Positions 1-9,594 of a DNA stretch of 36,454 bases are shown piece by piece. The notes beneath the pieces are model-generated. The model saw nothing but the letters and a program-made list of their open reading frames with translations, was not told the DNA's origin and searched no databases. Each line of letters opens with the position of its first letter. Position 1 is the stretch's first letter. The position numbers were made by a program, and so were the translations under genes. The stretch is from Bacillota bacterium (GTDB lineage: Bacteria; Bacillota; Bacilli; Alicyclobacillales; SLC66). Where the stretch lies: positions 1-36,454 of the forward strand of contig JAKACY010000003.1 in assembly GCA_021821025.1 (NCBI GenBank). Direction: 5' to 3'.

Positions 1-732
1 CTCACCATGCATGACATCACTGCACAGCCGCGCAGCGCAATGCCCACACCGATTTGGAGTGGACTGGAAGGAGAAGGTACGAGGTACTCTCCTTTCACTT
101 TGAATGTTCAGTACGATGTGCCATGGCACACATTGACCGGGCGACAACACTTTTATGTGGATCATGAAATCATGCTCGAATTCGGAGAAGGACTGCCGCT
201 TTATCGGCCACCGCTTACCATCGCGCCATTTCACGAACACGATATGAAGGCACCAAGAGATGCCGGTCGAACCATCACAGTCCGATATCTTACGCCACAT
301 CAGAAGTGGGGCATCCACTCCACCTATACCGACAATCCCCGTATGCTAACTCTCTTTCGGGGCGGTCAAACGATTTGGATCAGCGAAGAAGACGCCAAAG
401 CACTCGGAATCAAAGACAACGATTGGGTAGAAGTTTATAACCGAAACGGCGCGATTGCCTGTCGGGCAGTTGTAACCTATCGGATACCTTCTGGTATCGC
501 GATGATGTACCACGCACAGGATCGAGTGATCGGAGTACCTGGCAGTAAGATCACAAAGGATCGAGGCGGCACACACAACAGCGTCACGCGGATCATCCCA
601 AAACCCACACACATGATCGGTGGATACGCGCAGCTTAGCGCGGGATTTAACTACTACGGGCCAACCGGGCATCAGCGGGACGCGCTGACGATCATTCGCC
701 CACTGAAGGAGGTTGACTGGCTTGAAAATTAA
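1..732 (+). CDS. narG: Respiratory nitrate reductase alpha subunit, C-terminal part (5' truncated by window)
   Basis: Open in frame from the window start; C-terminal molybdopterin-dinucleotide-binding region typical of NarG; followed directly by narH, narJ, narI. Confidence 0.93.
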   Translation, partial: LTMHDITAQPRSAMPTPIWSGLEGEGTRYSPFTLNVQYDVPWHTLTGRQHFYVDHEIMLEFGEGLPLYRPPLTIAPFHEHDMKAPRDAGRTITVRYLTPHQKWGIHSTYTDNPRMLTLFRGGQTIWISEEDAKALGIKDNDWVEVYNRNGAIACRAVVTYRIPSGIAMMYHAQDRVIGVPGSKITKDRGGTHNSVTRIIPKPTHMIGGYAQLSAGFNYYGPTGHQRDALTIIRPLKEVDWLEN

Positions 733-2212
733 GGCGCAAGTTGCCATGGTCATGAACTTAGACAAATGCATCGGGTGTCACACGTGCAGTGTAACATGCA
801 AAAACACATGGACGAATCGGCCAGGAGCCGAGTATATGTGGTTCAATAACGTGGAAACACGCCCGGGCCCTGGTTACCCGCAGGAGTGGGAGAATCAAGA
901 TCGATATCACGGTGGTTGGGAACTCCGAAAAGGTAAACTGCGACTAAAAGCTGGTGGTGCGGTCGCCAAATTGGCAAACATATTTCACAATCCAGACCTT
1001 CCCACGATAGATGACTACTATGAACCGTGGACTTATGATTATCAGAACCTGATTGAGAGCGACAGGCGACAGCATCAACCAGTCGCTCGGCCAAAATCGC
1101 AGATTACGGGCGAGTTTATGGACAGTCCGACTTGGGGACCCAATTGGGATGACGATCTTGCGGGCGGAACGAGCATCGCCCCGAGAGATCCAAATTTTAA
1201 AGACTTACAGCGGCACATCGCCTTTGAATACGAACAAACATTCATGATGTACCTGCCGCGGATCTGCGAACACTGCCTCAACCCTGCTTGTGTCGCGGCC
1301 TGTCCGTCCGGGGCGATCTATAAGCGCGACGAAGATGGCATCGTTTTAGTGGACCAGGAGGCATGTCGTGGTTGGAGATTTTGCGTCAGCGCTTGTCCAT
1401 ATAAGAAGGTTTACTTTAACTGGAATACACACAAGGCTGAAAAGTGCACGTTTTGTTACCCGAGAATTGAAGCGGGTCTACCGACGATTTGCTCGGAAAC
1501 CTGCGTAGGACGCATCCGCTATCTAGGTGTCATCCTTTACGACGCGGACAGGGTTCGAGAAGCTGCTTCTGTGTCAGACGAAAAGGACCTGTATGAATCA
1601 CAACTAGGTGTTTTTCTTAACCCAAATGATCCTGAAGTGATCCGTGAAGCTAAAAAGTCGGGTATTTCTGACGCCTGGATGGAAGCTGCTCGAAACTCCC
1701 CCGTTTACAAGATGGCCATGGAGTGGAAAGTCGCTCTTCCATTGCACCCTGAATATCGAACGCTGCCCATGGTATGGTATGTGCCACCGCTAAGTCCGAT
1801 GATGAACCACCTCAACAACGAAAGCAACCTGACTACGGATGGATATTTGACAGCGGTTGACGATATGCGCATTCCCGTAGAATACCTCGCCTCGATATTA
1901 AGCGCTGGTGACACGTCTGTGATTCGAAATGTGCTGTTGAAATTGACGGCGATGCGCACCTACATGCGTTCGCAAATAGTCGGAGACCTCGATGGCAGTC
2001 GACTACTGACCGAAGCGAACATCACACTGGAGCAATTAGAAGAGATGGCTCGCATGTTTGGACTTGCAAAGTATCATGAACGATTTGTGATTCCAACCGC
2101 CGATCGTGGAACCGATGCGCATCTTGAATACGAGCAAGGCGCCTGCAGTCTGGAGGAACTTGCCCCTCCGGAAGGAATCCCGGTGAGCATGCATAACTCC
2201 AAACATCCGTAA
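722..2212 (+). CDS. narH: Respiratory nitrate reductase beta subunit (Fe-S)
   Basis: CIGCHTCSVTCKN, CEHCLNPACVAACPSGAIYKR, CRGWRFCVSACPYKK and CTFCYPRIEAG...CSETCVGRIRYLGV cluster motifs. TTG start at 722 chosen because GGAGG (708-712) is 9 nt upstream; it overlaps narG by 11 nt. Confidence 0.96.
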   Translation: MKIKAQVAMVMNLDKCIGCHTCSVTCKNTWTNRPGAEYMWFNNVETRPGPGYPQEWENQDRYHGGWELRKGKLRLKAGGAVAKLANIFHNPDLPTIDDYYEPWTYDYQNLIESDRRQHQPVARPKSQITGEFMDSPTWGPNWDDDLAGGTSIAPRDPNFKDLQRHIAFEYEQTFMMYLPRICEHCLNPACVAACPSGAIYKRDEDGIVLVDQEACRGWRFCVSACPYKKVYFNWNTHKAEKCTFCYPRIEAGLPTICSETCVGRIRYLGVILYDADRVREAASVSDEKDLYESQLGVFLNPNDPEVIREAKKSGISDAWMEAARNSPVYKMAMEWKVALPLHPEYRTLPMVWYVPPLSPMMNHLNNESNLTTDGYLTAVDDMRIPVEYLASILSAGDTSVIRNVLLKLTAMRTYMRSQIVGDLDGSRLLTEANITLEQLEEMARMFGLAKYHERFVIPTADRGTDAHLEYEQGACSLEELAPPEGIPVSMHNSKHP

Positions 2213-2227
2213 GGGAGACAGTGTCGA

Positions 2228-2887
2228 ATGGCCAATGAGATGGATAAAGAAGTGCAAGATACCCTTCTTACGCAAAGTGATGAACAGTTCATGGATGAGA
2301 GTGCGGTGGCTTATCGCCTGCTGTCCGTGCTTCTCGATTATCCAGATGACACGAACTTTTATACGATGCTGAACGAGCTAAAGGTATGGCTGCATCAGCA
2401 TGATTCGTTCATCCCGCGTATTCACAGCGTATTTTATCGAGTGATCGACCAATTGCTCACGATCGACGCACAGGAACTCGCAGCAGAATACGTGCAGACA
2501 TTCGATTTTAGCGAAACCACATCGCTCTATCTGACCGCACATGAACTGGGCAGCGGCCGAGGGCGAGGGCCAGCATTGATCGAACTAAGAAACCTGTTCC
2601 ATCACTATGGTTTGGAAGAAGCATCAAGTGAGTTGCCAGATTTCTTACCCGCATTATTTGAACTATTATCAGTTTTGCCGCCGGAAGCACGGCCATCAGA
2701 TATTGAACAACGACTGGCCCGCGGCTGTCTAGAAATCCGTGAACATCTGCATGACAGCAGCAACTATCAAAGCGTCCTGGATGCAGCGCTTCACATGCTG
2801 CCAAAAATCGATCCAACAGCTGAGAGATTTCCACTTTATGAAAAAGCGGACACAGACGAATTGCCATATCCCTTGATGTATGACTAA
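2228..2887 (+). CDS. narJ: Nitrate reductase molybdenum cofactor assembly chaperone
   Basis: NarJ-like sequence (YRLLSVLLDYPDD, YVQTFDFSETTSLYLTAHELG) between narH and narI. Confidence 0.93.
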   Translation: MANEMDKEVQDTLLTQSDEQFMDESAVAYRLLSVLLDYPDDTNFYTMLNELKVWLHQHDSFIPRIHSVFYRVIDQLLTIDAQELAAEYVQTFDFSETTSLYLTAHELGSGRGRGPALIELRNLFHHYGLEEASSELPDFLPALFELLSVLPPEARPSDIEQRLARGCLEIREHLHDSSNYQSVLDAALHMLPKIDPTAERFPLYEKADTDELPYPLMYD

Positions 2888-2910
2888 ATGATGGAAAGAG
2901 GGTTCCGCAG

Positions 2911-3624
2911 ATGGCACAATTCCTATGGGTGATTTTCCCTTATTTAAGTATTGTGGTGCTCATTACAGGTACCATTTATCGTTACAGTTACAATCAAATG
3001 CTATGGGGATCTAAATCCAGTGAGATTCTTGAAAAGCGATTGCTTCGATGGGGGAGTCTGCTGTTCCATTGGGGCATCATATTCGTCTTTTTCGGTCATG
3101 TGATGGGGCTGATTATACCATTGCAGGTTTATCAGTTCTTTGGGATTCCGTCTGAGTTCTATCACATGAACGCGGAGATTTTTGGAGGGCTGGCCGGTCT
3201 GTCCGTGTGGATCGGCGTCCTTTTGCTATTAATCCGCCGCATCGGCAATAAACGGATCCGAATGAATTCGACCCCGTCCGATTTTGTCGCCCTCATTATG
3301 TTGTTTATTGTCGTGTCACTGGGTCTTTATGTGACAATAATCTACAATACCATTCATGGCCCTTATGAATACAGAACCACAGTCGCTCCATGGTTTCGGG
3401 GGATTATGACGCTGCATCCAGATGCTGCGCATATGGTTCATGTCCCTCTGATTTTACAATTACATGCGATCTCAGCATTCCTGCTATTTGCCATCTCGCC
3501 ATTTACGCGATTGGTACACATCTGGAGTGCTCCTATCGCATATATTACCCGTGCTCCAATCTTATACCGCTCACGCGTTCAATATAGAAGTATCCGCGAT
3601 CAGATCGTGAATCGTTACTTCTAA
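2911..3624 (+). CDS. narI: Respiratory nitrate reductase gamma subunit (cytochrome b)
   Basis: Polytopic membrane protein with HWGIIFVFFGHVMGL and HMVHVPLILQLHAISAFLLFAISPFTRLVHIWS haem regions; last gene of narGHJI. Confidence 0.95.
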   Translation: MAQFLWVIFPYLSIVVLITGTIYRYSYNQMLWGSKSSEILEKRLLRWGSLLFHWGIIFVFFGHVMGLIIPLQVYQFFGIPSEFYHMNAEIFGGLAGLSVWIGVLLLLIRRIGNKRIRMNSTPSDFVALIMLFIVVSLGLYVTIIYNTIHGPYEYRTTVAPWFRGIMTLHPDAAHMVHVPLILQLHAISAFLLFAISPFTRLVHIWSAPIAYITRAPILYRSRVQYRSIRDQIVNRYF

Positions 3625-3647
3625 ATCCTTACATCAAAACAAAGCTT

Positions 3648-3673
3648 GGGCTTGGCCAACATGAGCCAAGCCC
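3648..3673. terminator. Probable bidirectional terminator between convergent narI and moaD
   Basis: GGGCTTGGC-(8 nt)-GCCAAGCCC perfect 9-bp stem; T-rich on the + side (gatatttt) and on the - side (aagctttgtttt). Confidence 0.75.
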
Positions 3674-3681
3674 TCGATATT

Positions 3682-3933
3682 TTAACCGCCGCTGACAGGT
3701 GGAATAATAGCCAGTTCATCACCATCACGCAGGTGAGTACTTGGTAAGACATATTCTTGATTGCGAGCAAAAAATGAGTGATTCAACACTTTCCGGAGGG
3801 TAGGGTACCCCTTTTCTAACACATCTTGCACATCTTGTACCATCACTAATTCTCGATCATCCATTTTCAGATCGATCCTGTTCTCACCGACCGCTGCAGC
3901 TGCTGCGGCAAACAAAGAGATTCTTATCTGCAC
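3682..3933 (-). CDS. moaD: Molybdopterin synthase small subunit / MoaD-ThiS family
   Basis: 83 aa ubiquitin-like protein ending ...AIIPPVSGG with the C-terminal GG; clustered with moaA and moaC. Confidence 0.9.
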   Translation of the reverse strand: MQIRISLFAAAAAAVGENRIDLKMDDRELVMVQDVQDVLEKGYPTLRKVLNHSFFARNQEYVLPSTHLRDGDELAIIPPVSGG

Positions 3934-3953
3934 GATGCATCCTCCTGTTATAG

Positions 3954-4460
3954 CTACGAATCGCTTCCAATACGGACAAACTGTCCGCTTTTTCCTCCGG
4001 ACTTTTCCTGCAACGCAACGAACTCTATGACCATCTCACGATCGATCGATTTACACATATCATAAACTGTTAAAGCCCCTACGGAGGCGGCAGTCATCGC
4101 TTCCATCTCCACGCCTGTTTGTGCCTGCGTCCGCACAACGACATCTATTGCCAAGCGTTCAGATTCTACAAAAGTGAATGATACATCGACGCCAGTTAAA
4201 GGAATTGGGTGACACAGTGGGATCAAATCTGAAGTTCGCTTTGCCGCCATGATGGCGGCCACTTGTGCTATCGCAAGCACGTCACCTTTTTGCATCCCAC
4301 CAGTCTGTATACGTGTGAGCGTAGTAGGATGCATCTTCAATTCTGCTCTCGCTCTTGCGATACGAACCGTTACTGGCTTATCTCCAATATCAACCATGTG
4401 GGCTCGTCCTCGTTCATCCAAGTGAGATAGATCACCATTGTGATTATCATGTTCTAGCAT
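3954..4460 (-). CDS. moaC: Cyclic pyranopterin monophosphate synthase
   Basis: LSHLDERGRAHMVDI, AAKRTSDLIPLCHPIPL, GVEMEAMTAASVGALTVYDMCKS. Internal ATG at 4460, just past the moaA stop, preferred over the ORF start at 4493. Confidence 0.94.
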   Translation of the reverse strand: MLEHDNHNGDLSHLDERGRAHMVDIGDKPVTVRIARARAELKMHPTTLTRIQTGGMQKGDVLAIAQVAAIMAAKRTSDLIPLCHPIPLTGVDVSFTFVESERLAIDVVVRTQAQTGVEMEAMTAASVGALTVYDMCKSIDREMVIEFVALQEKSGGKSGQFVRIGSDS

Positions 4461-4467
4461 TTTATCA

Positions 4468-5508
4468 TCATCCGCCGATGTGTGACATTTCAACTTTTCT
4501 TATACCATCAGTTTGACTCGAGCGCAATTCTGAATAGCGATCATCCCGGCGCGACCAGATATTGCGAATGTAAGTTGCTATATTATCATCCGTATCCATA
4601 CTCCTCAACCGGGTACGCAAATCATACCCCGTCGTACCAAATAGACACAAAAACAGCCGCCCTTCTGCAGATAGCCTTGCACGCGTACACCCCAAGCAAA
4701 AAGGTTGCGTCACCGACGCGATGACACCGATTTCCCCCTGACCGTCTTCATACTCGTAGCGACGTGCCACTTCTCCAACGGGATTTTGCATGATCGGTTT
4801 GAGTGGCCATTTTTGATCGATCCGTGCGATAATCTCGCGAGCAGGAACCACCTGATCCAATCTCCAACCATTTGAGTTGCCAACGTCCATATATTCAATA
4901 AAACGCACGATATATCCCGTACCCCGAAAGTGTTCAGCCATATTAACTACACTGTGATCGTTAATTCCTTTAATCACAACCATATTGATTTTAATCGGTT
5001 GTAACCCTGCGCGATCAGCCGCTTCAACCGCGCCTAGAACCTTCTCAACAGAAAAATCCACGTCATTCAAGGCCATGAATGATCTATCATCTAACGCGTC
5101 GAGGCTGACATTGATGCGATGTAACCCGGCATTCTTCAAATCTCTGGCCTTTTCCAGAGTCAATAACGAACCATTGGTGGTTAATGAAATGTCTCTGACA
5201 CCGTCGATTGTAGAAATGCGCTGGATCAGTCCCGAAAGCCCTGGCCGCAAAAGGGGTTCTCCACCTGTTAAACGGATCTTGTTGACACCCAAACCTGCAA
5301 AGATCCGCGTGATTCTAACGATCTCATCATCGGTCAACAGAACTTTTGGACGCAAGAACTCAAAATTAGGACCGAATATTTCCTTTGGCATGCAGTATGT
5401 GCACCGAAAATTGCAGCGGTCTGTCAATGATATCCTCAAGTCACGTAAAGGCCTTTGCAGCGTATCTACCAACACATCTTGTTCGCTTTCGTGCGATTCC
5501 ACATGCAT
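4468..5508 (-). CDS. moaA: GTP 3',8-cyclase, radical SAM
   Basis: CNFRCTYCMP radical SAM motif, LTGGEPLLR, CLGCTRARLSAEGRLFLCLF second Fe-S site, C-terminal GG. GGAGG lies 7 nt before the ATG at 5508. Confidence 0.95.
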   Translation of the reverse strand: MHVESHESEQDVLVDTLQRPLRDLRISLTDRCNFRCTYCMPKEIFGPNFEFLRPKVLLTDDEIVRITRIFAGLGVNKIRLTGGEPLLRPGLSGLIQRISTIDGVRDISLTTNGSLLTLEKARDLKNAGLHRINVSLDALDDRSFMALNDVDFSVEKVLGAVEAADRAGLQPIKINMVVIKGINDHSVVNMAEHFRGTGYIVRFIEYMDVGNSNGWRLDQVVPAREIIARIDQKWPLKPIMQNPVGEVARRYEYEDGQGEIGVIASVTQPFCLGCTRARLSAEGRLFLCLFGTTGYDLRTRLRSMDTDDNIATYIRNIWSRRDDRYSELRSSQTDGIRKVEMSHIGG

Positions 5509-5790
5509 GAAAAGTCCTCCTCGAAACCTGTGGTCCATCCTGCTAATACGTTCTCATCCTTCGAGCAGCAGCGACTCGGGGTCGTATGATCGCGAGTCGC
5601 CTTATAGCAGGAGTGCCATGAAAAGATCGTACTCCTTCATTGACCTCCTGGAAAGTGGCTGACTGTGACTGCGCAGGTGTCTGCCGTGCTTGCTCAAAAT
5701 TAGGACCGTACAAGGTTTCCCACGCTGCATTTTGACTTTTCTCCAGTCGGGTCCATTCGTTAATCGCCTCTATCCTGAAAATCGCTGAAG

Positions 5791-5818
5791 GTATCGGCAT
5801 AAAGGCCCATGCCGATAC
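5791..5818. repeat. Perfect inverted repeat just after the CDF transporter stop (terminator-like hairpin)
   Basis: GTATCGGCAT-aaaggccc-ATGCCGATAC: 10-bp perfect arms, 8-nt loop, 3 nt past the stop at 5822; no strong T-tract. Confidence 0.6.
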
Positions 5819-5821
5819 TTG

Positions 5822-6802
5822 TCATGCTAAATCGGTTGAAACCGTCTCAAGGTGGTTTCTATCACACTGCGCAGTTGCATTCTTCCATGCGCAACCTTGC
5901 GACTGTTGCAATGAATGACGTTTTTTACATGGACTCATCTGAATGTCAATGTTCCCAACGTGTACTATATCCTCTTTGAGGCGATGCATAACCCCTTTTG
6001 CGATATCATGTCCCTGTGTGATGGAAAACCTACTATCCATCACAATGTCCACCTTCACATAAATTGTGTGCCCCACCCAGCGTGCTCGAATGTCCGTCGC
6101 TTGACAAACCCCTTCTACAGCCAAGGCAGATTCTCGAATCTGATCAATCGTTTCTGGTTCTATCCCATCCAGCAATCGCGTAAATATCGTTTTTGCCGAT
6201 TGTATCGAGATGGTAAGAATCATCGCCGTAAGTAAAATGCCTACGATCGGATCGAACAGCGGAACCCCAAATTGCGCCCCGATGACTCCTGGAATAACAG
6301 CCAGTGACGAAAGACCATCTAGTTGTGCATGACGTCCGTCTGTGACAAGGGCTGCACTGCCTATCTTTTTACCAAATCGTATCCGGAGAATTGCCGCCAA
6401 TTCATTGCCCAGGAAGCCGACAAGCGCGGCCGCGGCGACTGCCCAAAAATGAGTAGGCGTGGTAGGATGAACAAATCTAGTGATCGACTCGTAGCCAACA
6501 GCGACTGCACTAGCCGATATAGTGGCGAGTATAAATAACCCGGCAAGATCTTCGCTTCGCCCCAAACCATAAGGAAATCGCTTGGTTGGCTGACGACTGC
6601 CCAGCACAAAGGCAATCCACAACGGAATGGACGTGAACGCGTCGCCAAAATTGTGAATCGTATCGGCTAAAAGTCCGATACTCCCTGACATCACCACGAC
6701 GACCGCCTGTATGACAGCCGTAATGAGCAGGCCAAGTAGAGACATCAAAAGAACTTTTGTTGCTTCCTTATGATTCACATCACTGACGTATTCGCTACTC
6801 AT
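5822..6802 (-). CDS. Cation diffusion facilitator (CDF) family transporter
   Basis: SGSIGLLADTIHNFGDAFTSIPLWIAF, YGLGRSEDLAGL, DGRHAQLDGLSSLAV (HxxxD sites) and cytoplasmic C-terminal domain. Confidence 0.93.
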   Translation of the reverse strand: MSSEYVSDVNHKEATKVLLMSLLGLLITAVIQAVVVVMSGSIGLLADTIHNFGDAFTSIPLWIAFVLGSRQPTKRFPYGLGRSEDLAGLFILATISASAVAVGYESITRFVHPTTPTHFWAVAAAALVGFLGNELAAILRIRFGKKIGSAALVTDGRHAQLDGLSSLAVIPGVIGAQFGVPLFDPIVGILLTAMILTISIQSAKTIFTRLLDGIEPETIDQIRESALAVEGVCQATDIRARWVGHTIYVKVDIVMDSRFSITQGHDIAKGVMHRLKEDIVHVGNIDIQMSPCKKRHSLQQSQGCAWKNATAQCDRNHLETVSTDLA

Positions 6803-6838
6803 GGCAATCCCCTCAAAATTCTTTTGCTGTACGCACGC

Positions 6839-8530
6839 TTAAATATCCCTGTCTGTCACGGCTCCTTGTGATGCGGAGGAGACTAGCCGAGCATACTTTG
6901 CAAGTACCCCAGTAGAGTACCTCAGCGGAGGCTGAATCCACTGTTCTGCCCTGAACTTCAACTCCTCCAGTGAAACATCAAAGTTGATTTCCCGGGTTTC
7001 ACTGTCAACGGTGATCTGATCTCCAGTTCGCAATAAGGCGATCGGTCCCCCCACCTGAGCTTCGGGTGCCACATGTCCAACCACGAAACCATGAGAGCCT
7101 CCTGAAAATCTTCCATCAGTAATAAGTGCTACTTCGCCACCTAGTCCCTTTCCAATGATCATTGCCGTCACGGAGAGCATTTCCGGCATGCCAGGTCCAC
7201 CCTTGGGCCCAGCGTAACGAATAACCAAAACATCACCCTTGTGAATCTCATCTGCCATGATCGCTCGAGTCGCCTCCTCTTCACTGTCATAGACACGAGC
7301 AGGTCCGGAAAACCGATGGTTCTTTAAGCCGGACATTTTGGCAACGGCTCCTTCTGGAGCGAGGTTGCCTTTTAGTACAACCAATGGTCCGTTCGGTTTT
7401 AATGGATGATCAAAAGGACGAATAATCGTCTGATCCTCCTTGAGAGGCTTAACATCAGCCAAGTTTTCAGCTAATGTCTTGCCAGTAACGGTTAGACAGT
7501 CACCTTGAAGCAATCCACGTTCAAGAAGGAGTTTCATCACACCTGGTATGCCGCCGATGTCGCTCAAATCTTGCATGGAAAATGTACCACTCGGTTTCAA
7601 ATCGGCGAGGTGGGGTACTCTCAAGCGAATTCTTTCAAAATCGTCCATCGACAAATCGACTTTAACACTATGAGCAATCGCTAACAGATGTAAAAAGGCG
7701 TTCGTGGAGCCCCCAAGGGCCATCACCAGCGTAATGGCATTTTCAAATGCCACTTTTGTCATGATATCTCGTGGCAGGATGTTTTTTTCGAGAAGTCCCA
7801 GCACCAATCTTCCGGACTCCGCGCACTCAAATGCTTTGTGTCGAGAGACAGCCGGCGTTGAGGAAGAACCCGGCAAACTCATGCCCATCGCTTCTGCGGC
7901 AGCCGCCATGGTGTTGGCTGTGTACATCCCGCCGCAAGCACCCGGTCCTGGGCAAACGTGGCATTCAATTTGGTGCAACTGTTCATCATTGATTTGCCCT
8001 GCATGATACTGCCCTACTGCTTCGAATGCGCTGACGATATCGACTTCTTTACCATCTAACGTTCCTGGTTGTATCGTACCGCCGTAAACATAGACTGCCG
8101 GCAAATTCATTCTTCCGATCGCCATCAGACAAGCGGGCGTATTCTTGTCACACCCTCCAATTGCGACCAAGCCATCAAAGCGTTCCGCGTTGACAACAAT
8201 TTCGATCGAATCGGCTATGATCTCACGACTAGGCAATGAAAATAACATACCTTCATGTCCCATGGCGATCCCGTCTGATACGGTGATTGTATTAAAAATT
8301 AGGGGAGCACCTCCCGCGGCGTATACCCCCTGCTTAGCCTCTTTAGCAAGGTCATCAATATGCATGTTACATGGGGTTACTTCACTCCAGGTGCTCGCTA
8401 CTCCGATCATGGGCTTCTTAAAATCATCGTCCTTAAATCCCACAGCGCGGAGCATTGCACGGTTAGGAACACGGTTTACTCCCTCGCTTATGACTTTGCT
8501 CCGTATACGCAAATCATGTTCACTCGACAT
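6839..8530 (-). CDS. ilvD: Dihydroxy-acid dehydratase
   Basis: [82 protein letters not shown] 8 nt upstream of the ATG at 8530. Confidence 0.97.
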   Translation of the reverse strand: MSSEHDLRIRSKVISEGVNRVPNRAMLRAVGFKDDDFKKPMIGVASTWSEVTPCNMHIDDLAKEAKQGVYAAGGAPLIFNTITVSDGIAMGHEGMLFSLPSREIIADSIEIVVNAERFDGLVAIGGCDKNTPACLMAIGRMNLPAVYVYGGTIQPGTLDGKEVDIVSAFEAVGQYHAGQINDEQLHQIECHVCPGPGACGGMYTANTMAAAAEAMGMSLPGSSSTPAVSRHKAFECAESGRLVLGLLEKNILPRDIMTKVAFENAITLVMALGGSTNAFLHLLAIAHSVKVDLSMDDFERIRLRVPHLADLKPSGTFSMQDLSDIGGIPGVMKLLLERGLLQGDCLTVTGKTLAENLADVKPLKEDQTIIRPFDHPLKPNGPLVVLKGNLAPEGAVAKMSGLKNHRFSGPARVYDSEEEATRAIMADEIHKGDVLVIRYAGPKGGPGMPEMLSVTAMIIGKGLGGEVALITDGRFSGGSHGFVVGHVAPEAQVGGPIALLRTGDQITVDSETREINFDVSLEELKFRAEQWIQPPLRYSTGVLAKYARLVSSASQGAVTDRDI

Positions 8531-8673
8531 TTTACAAGCCTCCATCATTCGAATTTTCTCAATTTGATGCTAATTTCTACCAGCAACTGAGCATACCAAA
8601 CAGCATGTGATCTAGCAGATGGAGGCTGTCATAAAATTATGAAATATACGAAGGACTTAAGACCCCGGGTCGT

Positions 8674-9378
8674 TTATAAACTCACGCCTGCAATTTTTAT
8701 GAGGGCATCCACATCAAGAATCTGGATTCCCTTTTTTCCTTTGAGTGAAATAATACCCTGAGACTCGAACGCGGCCAATTTTCGGCTAAGGGTCTCCGGT
8801 GTCATTCCCATTAAGGCGGCTAAATCCCTTTTTGCAAACGGAAGTTCACGCGCTACAGATTCCTCGACTTTACTCCGGAAAATGAGCAGTGTTTTAGCCA
8901 GGCGTCGCTCCGTGTCCATGAGGCTGATGGAACCAGTCCATTCATCTGCTTCACGCAATCGCTCACTAAGGGCCGCCAAAAATCGGTACGCGATTTCAAA
9001 GTTTTGATCGAGAATAGCCCTCAGATCATTTCCATGTATTCGACATACAACGGCGTCTTCGACAACCTCTGCATTCGCGTAATGGCGCCTCTCTTTAAAA
9101 AGAGACGACACTCCCCCAAAATCTCCATGAAACAGAAACCGCAAGATGTGTTCTTTACCTGAATCAGAAAGCTTATAAACTTTTATAACCCCTTGATTTA
9201 TAATGTACAGAGCATCAGATCGTTCGCCTTCCTGAAAGACAAGATCTCCTCTTTTGTAGTACCGAGAATGCACCGAATAACTCAAAAGCGAAACTTCCTG
9301 TTGTGATAGACCACTGAATAGTGGTACGTATCGAATACACGAATCTTCTCCTTCATGTCCATGAACAGCGCATTTCAC
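8674..9378 (-). CDS. Crp/Fnr family transcriptional regulator, FNR-like
   Basis: Cyclic-nucleotide-binding-like domain plus HTH; recognition helix TPETLSRKLAAF has the FNR-type E-x-x-S-R pattern; N-terminus MKCAVHGHEGEDSCIRYVPLFSGL. GTG start. Confidence 0.9.
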   Translation of the reverse strand: MKCAVHGHEGEDSCIRYVPLFSGLSQQEVSLLSYSVHSRYYKRGDLVFQEGERSDALYIINQGVIKVYKLSDSGKEHILRFLFHGDFGGVSSLFKERRHYANAEVVEDAVVCRIHGNDLRAILDQNFEIAYRFLAALSERLREADEWTGSISLMDTERRLAKTLLIFRSKVEESVARELPFAKRDLAALMGMTPETLSRKLAAFESQGIISLKGKKGIQILDVDALIKIAGVSL

Positions 9379-9522
9379 TGCCGAACACCTGCTCCCTTAT
9401 CACCTCCATTAACTGTACTCTATTTGTAAAGATTGACGTGTTATCTACATCACTTTCGAGATCAGATCAACCACTATGATGAATTTCATCCACGAATATA
9501 AACCCGAATGGCGTCTTCCACC

Positions 9523-9539
9523 TTGATCTTGGTCAAGAT
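9523..9539. promoter_or_regulatory. FNR/ANR-type box candidate
   Basis: TTGAT-CTTG-GTCAA differs from TTGAT-N4-ATCAA at one position, and contains the perfect palindrome ATCTTG-gt-CAAGAT (9526-9539). Confidence 0.55.
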
Positions 9540-9594
9540 GAGATGTGATGAAAAATACACCTAGAGTATCATTGCTATTCTTAAACTGATAAAT

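Noticed and set aside
4985-5662. 225-aa + strand ORF antisense to moaA
   Set aside because: Lies opposite conserved moaA coding sequence and has no domain-like content.
5543-5800. 85-aa - strand ORF upstream of moaA
   Set aside because: Its start codon lies in a strong hairpin, it has no Shine-Dalgarno and no recognised family; left uncalled, though conservation would revive it.
8549-8673. Possible T-box or attenuator upstream of ilvD
   Set aside because: Only 125 nt between the crp/fnr stop and the ilvD ORF; no T-box sequence (TGGNACCGCG) or terminator hairpin seen.
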